Below are positions 55,579 through 64,000 of a stretch of DNA of 64,000 bases, one piece after another; the first letter of the stretch is position 1; the number at the start of each line of letters is the position of its first letter. Under the pieces are notes generated by a model. That model was not told the origin of the DNA. It ran no database searches and saw nothing but the letters and a program-made list of their open reading frames with translations. Source of the DNA: Musa acuminata AAA Group (lineage: Eukaryota; Streptophyta; Magnoliopsida; Zingiberales; Musaceae); assembly GCF_036884655.1 (NCBI RefSeq), contig NC_088345.1, positions 32,400,501 through 32,464,500 on the forward strand, read 5' to 3'. A program made the position numbers and the translations under genes.

Positions 55579-56291
55579 TATTGAATCTCGAATTTTGATG
55601 ATGAAATCAATTAATGAGTTTATGATCTAATCTGCATTTTGAGTGACGCAGGACTAACTTCGATCAAGAAAAGCATCGATTAAAATATAAAGAATCGAAC
55701 ATTGAGTTGGAGTGAACATGTCAGAAGATTAGATGTCGGTCAGAGGATCGATCGACATGCCGGTAGGACTTTATGCCATGAGTTCAGGCATCGAGTTGAA
55801 GGATCAGACATTGCACCAAGAAGATCGAAAGTTGCGAGAGGTCAACATGCCAATTGGGCAATACACCAAAAGAGAGGACGATGAGCCGAAGGATCAGACG
55901 AAGTGCTAGATGAACCAATAACATGTCGGACAACATAGAATTCTAGTCTTGTAATCAATTATTTTAATTAGTCGTAGTTAGGTCGTAATTGAGTTAGTTT
56001 CGAGTATAACCATGCCAACTCAATTAGAGGCCCATTAGGCCTGAGTTAGGACTATTTTGGTCCTAGTGGAAAGTCCATTCAGTGACCCAAGGATAGGTAG
56101 AACTGCCTATGACCTAGAAAAGTCAAGAGCAAACTTTTTCAAGCTATCAAGCGGTGGTACCGTCAGACTAGGTGGTGGTACCACCTAGTGTCAAGCAGTG
56201 GTACCACTAGACTGGGCGGTGGTACCACCTACTATTAGTGTTGCAAGCGGTGGTACCATCAAGACCTGGGAAACCTGGGATGAGACCTTTT
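55579..56291 (+). repeat. Element I 3' LTR, first part
   Basis: Starts TATTGAATCTCG (TG to TA). Runs through the GCCGAAGGATCAGACGAAG segment and the GGTGGTACCACC core to GGGATGAGACCTTTT, where solo LTR K is inserted. CTTTT (56287-56291) recurs at 57879-57883. Confidence 0.88.
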
Positions 56292-57878
56292 TGTTAGGAA
56301 TAAGTCAGCACTAAGAGGGGGGGTGAATTAGTGTAGCGGTAAAACCTTCGGTTTCGAAAAATCTCTTTTGTACGATTAAAACCAATCTCAGAAGATGTTA
56401 ACTTGAAAGCGTATACAAGCGTAGGTGTAATAAAAGCACAGTAAGGAGGAGAGGCAGTTTGCTATAAAAGCAAATTGCTCAAAGTAAATGCAAACCGAGT
56501 TTATAGTGGTTCGGTCGTTGTGACCTACGTCCACTCCCGATTCCTCCTCCATCGAGGCTACCAGCATCCACTATCGGTCTTCCTTCAATAGGCGAAGACT
56601 AACCACCTTTTACAGCTCTTTCTTCTTTTACCGAGTTTAGGAGATAACCCTTACATCCCCACTTACTTCTCTCTCAAACTATTCTAACACTTAGAAGAAG
56701 GAGAAGAGTTCATACAAGATTATAGTAGCATTTCTTTCTTTTTTACTCTAAATTCTTGTGTAGTTTAACCAGGGATGAGAGGGGTATTTATAGACTTCAA
56801 GTTTATTTAAACTTGGAGCCTAAAAATGTCTCATCTCGGGTTTCTCTGGTCTTGGTGGTACCACCGCTTGCAACACTAACACTGGGCAGTATCACCGCTT
56901 GGAAGACTATGTCTGGGTGGTACCACCACCCAGACTGGCGATACTATCGCCTAACACTACCACTGGGCGGGACCACCGCCTAGACTAGCGGTACCACCGC
57001 CTGACACAATCTCGGAGACTGTGCCACGACGGTACCACCTATTGGGTCAATGTTTGGGCCTTTCATTGGGCCCAACATAGTCCATACATGGGCTCAACTA
57101 GCCCCTAATTGGATTGGCCCAATTCTAATCTCAATTACGTGCTAACTACGAAATCTAAGACAATTACTAAGCAAAACAAGTTCGTAAGTCTAGGTTTCTT
57201 CCGACGAGCTTCCAGCAATCTTCCGATGAACTTCCGACAATCTCTCGCCAATGTTCCAGCAGACTCCCGATAAGCTCCTAGACTTCACGATGATCTTTTT
57301 GGTGAGTTCCAATGAGCTTCTTCGATAAGCTTCTGGTCTTCTCGGTCAATTCCGACAGAACTTCCGATGAACGTCCAAACTTTCAACGAACTCTCGAACT
57401 CCTAACGAAATCGCATCCTTAACTTTGGGACTTCATTTTGCTTTATGCATTGATCACTATGGTAGTTAATCTTGTACAAATAAAATCTACTTTGATCTAG
57501 ATAATTAATACTAAGCTAATCTAATGTTGTCCAACATGTCATTGGTTCATCGACGCCACCTCCGATTGTTCGACGCATCGCCCTCTCTTATGGCCTATTG
57601 CCCAATCGGTCAGTTGACCTCCGCAACTTCGATTTCCTTGGTGCAATATCCACTCTTCTTGGCCCGATGCTCGAACTCATGGCCCGAAGCCTTCTGTCAA
57701 TACGTCGACCGATCCTTTGGCTCGACGTCCAATCTTCTGACATGTTTTTCTCTGATCCAATATGATTCTTCTTGCTTTAATTGTCTCTCCCAGATCGAAG
57801 CATCTTGCATCACTCAAAATACGGATTAAATCATAAACAATATCAATTGGTTTCATCATCAAAATTCGAGATTCAATA
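56292..57878 (-). mobile_element. Solo LTR K (1587 bp)
   Basis: TGTTAGGAATAAGTCAGCAC at the left and GAGATTCAATA at the right, with target duplication CTTTT. Block order as in the other LTRs: GGTTCGGTCGTTGTGACC (56503), TATA 56785-56793, GGTACCACC core (56850-57040), CCGACGA-rich part (57200-57400), GTCATTGGTTC segment. No internal region: product of LTR-LTR recombination. Confidence 0.93.
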
Positions 57879-58454
57879 CTTTTCTGACTTCATTTTTGAA
57901 GTCATTTGTGGTCTATAAATACCCTAGTTATTTCTGCTTGGAAGAGTACAAAATTGAGTAGAAAAATGGAGAAAGTATACTTAAAAAAAAAGGTGTTGTA
58001 ATCTCTCTAAAGTTAGTGAGTCTCTTCCTCCTAGAGTTAGAAGGTTTCTAAGGGAGGAGTAAGGTCTAAAAGAGAGAGGCTTGTAGAGGTTGTCTCCAAA
58101 ACTTATGAAAAGAAGAAAGAGTTGTAAGAGTAGTTGATCTTCACCCATTGGAAAGAAAATTGGTAGTGAAAGTTGGTGGCCTTGAGTGAAAAAGAATTGG
58201 AGGTGGATGTAGGTCATGACGACCGAACCACTATAAAATCGGTTCGTATTTCCTTCATGCTTTTCATATATATTGCTAACTGATTTACCTGTTTACTTAC
58301 TTACTATGCTTATGAACATTTTCAAGTTAAACATATTTTCGATATGATTTGATCGAATGAAAGTTTTTCAAACTGACAGTTTTATTGAAAGCACTAATTT
58401 AAAAAAACCCACCCCCCCCCTCCTCCTCCTCTTAGTGCCAATTTCAGTCCAATA
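57879..58454 (+). repeat. Element I 3' LTR, second part
   Basis: Continues after CTTTT with CTGACTTCATTTTTGAAG, TATA CTATAAATACC (57911-57921), the TGACGACCGAACCACTATAA block (58216-58235), a C-run with CTCCTCCTCC (58410-58430), and ends CAGTCCAATA (mutated CTAACA). The flank that follows is gypsy gag, with AGATA as expected target bases. Confidence 0.85.
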
Positions 58455-58697
58455 AGATAAAAGTTCAAGTCTTACATTGAATCGATTTGGAGACACAGAG
58501 AAAAAGAACTAAGAATATGGCACAAGCTATCCACGCATGAAAATAAAATTTCCAAGATGGGAAGATGGAGATATGACCAATTAGATCTCTAGTGCAAATT
58601 TTTTTTTTTTACGTAACTCTAAAAGAATCCAAGGTGGAAATTACTTCAATCCAACTAGAGGGAGATGTAATCCAATTATATAATTGGTACGAAACCT
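58455..58697 (+). pseudogene. gag: Gypsy gag scrap, plus strand, first part
   Basis: Frames give KISKMGRWRYDQLD-type and, after a shift, ESKVEITSIQLEGDVIQLYN, matching the Y gag (ESKVEVASIQLEGDALQWYN) but in opposite orientation. Interrupted at 58698 by solo LTR L. Confidence 0.8.
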
Positions 58698-59974
58698 TGT
58701 TAGGATCAAGATCGGCACTAAGAGGGGGGGAGGGTGAATTAGTGCAGCGAAAAATTCTTCGATTTCATAAAATATTTCGTATGTTCGATGGAAATCGATT
58801 CGGAAAGATAGCAACTTGAAACATAAGAGCGCGTAAGTGTAGTGAAAGCAAGATGAAGAGGAGAAGTAGTTTGCTATGAAATGATTTGTAGTTAAAGCAA
58901 ATTTCTCAAAACGAAATGCAAACAAGAATTTAGAGTGGTTCGGTCAATGTGACCTACATCCACTTTCGGATTCCTTCTCCATTAAGGTCACCGACGTCCA
59001 CTAAAGGCCTTCCTTCAATAGGTAAAGACCAATCACCTTTTACAGCTCCTTCTCCTTTTGTCAGGTTTAGGAGAGAACCCTTACAAGTCTCGTACCTCTC
59101 TTGAATGATCTCAAAACTTAGAAAGGGAGGAGAAGGACTCTAGCACTTGTTTACAACACTTTTACACCCTAATAACTCAAGATTATAATCACACTTCGGT
59201 GCCTTTTCATGATGAAAAGGGTAGGGTATTTGTAGGCCCCAATGGCTTTCAAAAATAGAGCCAAAAAGTGTCTCATCCTGGATTTTCGAGGTACTAGCAG
59301 TACCACCGCCATTACTGGGTGGTACCACCGCCTATCACTTGATACTGGGCGGTACCACCGCTTGATAGAGCTCGGAGATTGAGCTCTGGCGATACCATCG
59401 CCTGACAGGGGTGGTACCACCACTGGCAGCATTAACTGCCAATAGTACCACCGCTCAGACCACCTAGGAGATTGGGTCTTCCAGGCGGTGCCACCGTTAG
59501 TCAGAGTCTAACAACCAACCTAGTTGGACCTTGTATTCAGCCCAAACCATCCTAGCTCTGAGCCCAGTTAGCCCTTAACAGAGTTGATGGGATTACCTAC
59601 CAAATCAACTCTAATTATTGTTCTAACTACGATTAAGGCAAGCATGGTCCGGTACGTCGATTTTTCACTCGGTGATCCTCCGGCGAATTTCTCAGTGAGC
59701 TTCCAACGAACTCCTGACCAACTCTAGGCTAGTCTTCCGATGTGCTTCCGGTGATCTCCCAATGAGCTTTCGGTGAGTCTTCCAATATGCTTCCGGTGAT
59801 CTCACGATGAACTCTCGGTGAGCTCCTGGTATATTGTCCGAGTTTTTGACTCTAGCCCATCATTTGCTTTACGCCTTACTACTATCATAGTTAATCCTGC
59901 ACACTTAACTCAACACATGGATTAAATCAAATAATTTATCAATTAATTTTATTATTAAAATTTGAGATTCAACA
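58698..59974 (-). mobile_element. Solo LTR L (1277 bp)
   Basis: TGTTAGGATCAAGATCGGC at the left, TTTGAGATTCAACA at the right, target duplication AACCT (58693-58697, 59975-59979) within gypsy gag. GGTTCGGTCAATGTGACC block at 58938. The TATA site is mutated (GGTATTTGTAGGCC, 59225). GGTACCACC core at 59290-59500. Confidence 0.93.
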
Positions 59975-60116
59975 AACCTATCATGGGCTCCACTCGTGGG
60001 AGCAATTCAAAAGAGGGCTTCTTGTTCACTTTGGACCATCTGAATATGAGAATGTTAATAGGTAGTTCGCTAAAATTCATCAAATTTCTACAGTGCTAGA
60101 ATATCATAGTAGATTT
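59975..60116 (+). pseudogene. gag: Gypsy gag scrap, second part
   Basis: Continues the gag: GGGAGCAATTCAAAAGAGGG encodes W-EQFKRG, then FTLDHLNMRM and KFIKF remnants, parallel to LLVRFGPSEYENVD...LAKIHQ of Y. It ends where element J begins; GATTT (60112-60116) is J's expected duplication. Confidence 0.8.
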
Positions 60117-61784
60117 TGTTGAATCTCGTATTTTGATGATGAAACCAATTGATAAGTATTTATGATTTGATCTACATTTTTAGTGACGTAGGATGCTTTG
60201 ATCAGGATGAGATAATTAAAGCAGAAAGAATCATGTTGGGCCGGTGGAACATGTCAGAAGATTGGACGTCGAGCCGGAGGATCGGTCGATGTATCGATAA
60301 AAAGCTTCGGGCCATATATTCGAGTATCGGGCCAAGAAGAGTGGATATTGCCCCAATGATATTGGAGTTGTAGAGTCAACTAGCTGATTGGGAAATAGGC
60401 CGCAAGAGAGGACGATGCGCCAAAGAATCGGACGAAGCGTCGATGGACCAATGACATACTGGATAACATGATTCATGCATAGTATTAATTATATAGATCA
60501 AAGTGTATTTTTACATGTGCAGGATTAACTACAATAGCAAAGTATAAAGCAAAATGGAGTCCCGGAGTCAAGGACATGATTTCATTAGGAGTTCGAGAGT
60601 TTGTCGGAAGTCCAAACGTTCGTCGGAAGTTCTATAGGAACCAGCCAAAAAGTCCAGGAGCTTGTAGGAAGAAGCTCGTCGGAAATCACTAAGAAGATTG
60701 TTGTAAAGTCCAGGAGTTTGTCGGGAGTCCACTGGAACATTACCAAGAGATCGTCGGAAATTCGCCGGAAGATCGTCGGAAGCTCACTAGAAGAAACTAG
60801 ACTTACGAACTTGTTTAGCTTAGTAAATGTCTTAGATTTCGTAGTTAGCATGTACTTGAGATTGAAATTGGGCCATCCCAATTATGAGCCAATTGGGCCC
60901 ATGTAAGGACTGTGTTGGGCCCAATGAAATGCCCAAATAGTGACCCAAGAAGTGGCACCGTCGTGACATAGTCTTTGAGATTGTGTCAAGTTGTGGTACC
61001 GCTTGTCTGAGCGGTGGTACCACCCCTGGCAAGGTGCCAGGCGGTGGTACCGCTAGTCTAGGCGATGGTACCACCTAGTGGCCTAGTGCTAGGTGATGGT
61101 ACCATCTAGTGTAGTGTCGGTGTTAGACTGACACTGGCGGTAGTACCGCCCAGCACAAGCGATGGTACCGCTCGAACCTAGGAAACCCAGGATGAGATGT
61201 ATTTAGGCTCCAAGTTTGAATCAACTTGAGGCCTATAAATACCCCTCTCATCCTTGGTTAATATACACAAGTATTGAGAGTAAAAAGAAAAGAAACTCTA
61301 CTCTAATCTTGCATGAAACTCCTCTCAAAGTTCTAAGTGTTAGAATAGTTTGAGAGGGGAGTGAGTGGGGGTGTAAGGGTTATCTCCTAAACTCGGTAAA
61401 AGAAGAAAAAATTGTAAGAAGGAGGTTGATCTTCGCCTATAAAGGAAGATCGATAGTGGATGCTGGTGGCCTCGATGGAAGAGGAATCAGTGGAGTGGAT
61501 GTAAGTCACGACGATCGAACCACTATAAAATCGAAGTGTTCTTCTCTGGTTTGCATTTCTATATTTGAGTAATTTACTTTACTACAAAGTTGTTAACTTG
61601 CTTTACATATACTATGCATCTTCTGTACGCTTGCAAGCTATCTTTATGAAAACGCTTTCAAGTTAACCTCTCTCCAAAATGGTTTTCGTCGAAATCAGTT
61701 TTTATCGTACGAAGGTTTTTTGAACCGATATAATTTTACTACTACACTAATTCACCCCTCTTAGTGCCAATTCTTTTCCTAATA
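60117..61784 (+). repeat. Element J 5' LTR (1668 bp)
   Basis: Starts TGTTGAATCTCGTATTTTG, ends CTTTTCCTAATA (CA to TA). TATA CCTATAAATACC at 61232-61243. CGGAAG/TCGGAAG-rich part at 60600-60790, GGTGGTACC core at 60990-61170, and the ACGACGATCGAACCACTATA block at 61509-61528. Confidence 0.9.
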
Positions 61785-61786
61785 GT

Positions 61787-61800
61787 TGGTATCAGAACCT
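61787..61800 (+). promoter_or_regulatory. Primer binding site of element J
   Basis: TGGTATCAGAACCT: matches the iMet site over the first 10 bases, with G to A at position 11. Two bases after the LTR. Confidence 0.9.
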
Positions 61801-61833
61801 CGTATTTCTCATTTGATTTAACACCCAAGAGAA

Positions 61834-62778
61834 ATGACTCTTTTCGGCTTTCAAGAGGGTCACTCTCTCATTCATCCTCCCTTGTTCAATAGGACGGACT
61901 ACACATATTGGAAAACTCAAATGAGAGTTTTCCTACTTTCTTTGGATTTAAATTTATGGAGTATTATGGAAAATGATTTTTGAATGTCTTCTCTTCCAAT
62001 AAACCATTGGAATGATTTGGAGAAGAAGACGTTTTCTTTAAATGCTAGAGCTATGAATGATCTATTTTGTGCCTTAGATAAAAATGAATTCAATCGGATT
62101 TTTTTATGCGAAACGACTTTCGATATTTGACATATTCTCGAAATCACGCATGAAGGCATGAATAGAGTTAAAGAGTCTAAAGTCAATCTTTTATTGCACA
62201 ATTTTAAACTTTTTCGAATGAAGCCTAGCGAAACCATTATTGATATATACACCTGTTTTATAGATGTCGTCAATGGTTTAAAAGCTCTTGGCAAATGTTT
62301 TTCGAATCTTGAACTTGTGAATAAAGTTTTACGCTCACTTTCTAAAAATTTGGATTCTAAAATAACAGCAATACAAAAAGTAAAAGATCTCAATATTTTT
62401 TCACTTGAAGAACTTTTCGGTTCATTATTGACATATGAAATGGCTTGCAATGCTCATGAAGAGCTTGAGAACTACCTTCTAAAGAACAAAAAGGATTTCG
62501 GACTTAGAACAATCGAAGACCACTCGAGCATAAGCTCAAATGATGGTGAACTTGAATTCCCCACTATGAAATTTAAAAAGTTCGTGAAACAAAAATTAAA
62601 GAACAAAAAGAACGCAACTACTTGCTATAAATGTAAGAAGAGGGAAGCACTTTGGGATGAATTAAGCTCCTTCGAATATGAGGAGAAAATCAGTAAAAAC
62701 GAGGTGGCAAACTACATCTTAACAGCTTTTGACGACGAGGTAAATGAAACTCCCTTAATTTATTTTGAAATTACATGA
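61834..62778 (+). pseudogene. gag: Element J gag, short type
   Basis: Has an ATG start (MTLFGFQEGHSLIHPPLFN). Two in-frame stops (after MENDF, about 61981, and after TTFDI, about 62128) and no frameshift seen; the last 206 codons are open (62158-62778). Conserved parts: WNDLEKKTFSLNARAMNDLF, SETIIDIYTCF, FSLEELFGSLLTYEMAC. The knuckle reads TTCYKCKKREALWDE: both first cysteines stay but the GHYKSDC half is deleted. Ends FDDEVNETPLIYFEIT. GAGGTAAAT at 62737-62745. Confidence 0.9.
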
Positions 62779-64000
62779 TACTTTCAATGAGTTATTTTTA
62801 ATTTAGTTTAATTATTTTTTATAAATTGTATGTTTAATAATATAATAAAAAAACTAAAAATTTAGGATCATGCTTATCATTCTAGTAATTTAAAAAATGA
62901 TCATGAAAATTATATATTTTATGATAAACGAACAAAATGTTAAAATTAAATCTAGTGATTAATTTCTTGTATGGTATAAACAATTATGTGTATTGTGATG
63001 ATTTTGTATTGTTTTCGAGTTTTGTTGGATGGCTTTCATATAAACATTTTAAGCATACATATAAAATCAATCACATAAAAAGATAAATCAAATCTTTTGT
63101 CTAAAGAAATAATAATCTGTATTATATTGATTTCCATATTGATTTCCGACTTTGATTGAAAACGCTCAATGAAATCATGCTTGTTGTTTTTAATAAAAGT
63201 TTTGGTACAATGCTTGATGACTTTATTCTATGCATGAGATTTTGAAGTTATACATAATAGCTTTTGTATGGAAGGCTTGATGATTTTTATGATGAATCTT
63301 GTCCTTGTTTTTCGATTTTAAACATGATGCATGGTTTTGATATAAGAACAAATATTTGGCCTTGCTAATATAAAGTCAATCATACAAATTGAAACTAAAG
63401 AAGAATAGATATCTTTAAGAATCATTCAACATTATGTTCAATGAAGCCATACTTAATGTCTTAATGAAAATGTTAAGAGATTTGATATCATGCTTAATGA
63501 GTTTATATTTCAAAATTATACATGATGATTTTTATGATTTATGGCTTGTTGATCCTTGTCGTGATGAAATTTAATTTTTTGGTTTTAAAACGATGATGAA
63601 TGTTTTTATTTAGCAAAGGCATGCTTGTATGAAATAAAAGGGGAATACATTTCTTAAAAATTTCTCAATTCCTATGTTATGAATTTTTAAACCATGAAAT
63701 TGATTTTGATTTTTCATTAATGAATCCATGTATATTATGCTTTTGTGAATCTCATGGATTATGAAAATTATTTAAATTTAATGGATTTTATGAAATCATG
63801 ATCTTAATTTCTCATGATTTATAACTCAAAAATTATTTTTATAAATCAAGATTGTCTACTATGATTCTTTCTTTTTGCCATTTGAGTTATCCAAAAAGAA
63901 TAATAATATGTCTCTTGATATTCACAATTTGTCTTCATTATTTGTATATCTCAGCACTAAAAATCTCTTGATATTTTTTATGATGATATGAAATTATGCA
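62779..64000 (+). other. Element J non-coding region, cut by window end
   Basis: AT-rich, with no frame of note, similar in composition to the regions downstream of gag in F, H and I. No pol motif appears in these 1.2 kb, and no hairpin module or 3' LTR is reached. Confidence 0.7.

Overview
This is plant nuclear DNA built almost entirely of LTR retrotransposons, most of them inserted into one another. The tRNA-iMet-type primer binding sites (TGGTATCAGAGC), the Ty1/copia gag and pol of the Maximus/SIRE and Tnt1/Tork kinds, a chromovirus-like Ty3/gypsy gag and a Mutator-like transposase all point to an angiosperm. From memory of repeat style I suspect a monocot of the Musaceae (Musa/Ensete) or a relative, but nothing here proves it. 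No complete host gene is visible. One 138-nt stretch near the left end could be an exon of an unidentified gene.

The dominant family (letters A to L are mine) has long LTRs of 1.3-2.4 kb. Its ends read TGTTGAATC...GATCCTAACA on the element's sense strand. A polypurine tract AAAAAGGGGGAGA lies beside the 3' LTR, and a PBS lies 2 bp inside the 5' LTR. Most copies carry gag only and no pol. Layout: 1-1771 unassigned; 1772-2386 Mutator transposase pseudogene; 2387-4063 three nested left ends of LTRs; 4064-13633 element A, complete and nearly intact, with TSD TATTT; 13634-14587 the rest of the LTR that A hit; 14588 to about 38095 element D, which holds the only pol remnant of this family. D is split by E (16976-21213, plus strand, TSD TGAAT), F (21270-29303, TSD ACTTA) and G (32219-37605, a degenerate Tnt1/Tork-type copia, TSD AAATC).

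From 38096 to 51519: an LTR scrap; gypsy element Y (gag remnant, GC-rich leader, fourfold PBS/LTR junction array, LTR); the leader of a further element X, split by element H (40973-48722, TSD TCTCC); X's PBS and LTR; and another LTR scrap. From 51520 to the end: element I on the plus strand with solo LTR K (56292-57878, TSD CTTTT) inside its 3' LTR; a gypsy gag scrap split by solo LTR L (58698-59974, TSD AACCT); and plus-strand element J, cut by the window edge.

The most interesting unit is A. It encodes an intact 527-aa Gag with two zinc knuckles and then, where pol would be, a separate intact 371-aa protein resembling the plant-transposon protein domain, preceded by its own pyrimidine-rich leader. 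The other gag copies belong to a shortened type that lacks a complete zinc knuckle and ends at a common C-terminus. The picture is a set of non-autonomous gag-bearing elements that must use integrase and reverse transcriptase supplied in trans. All boundaries were read by eye; no alignment or database search was run.
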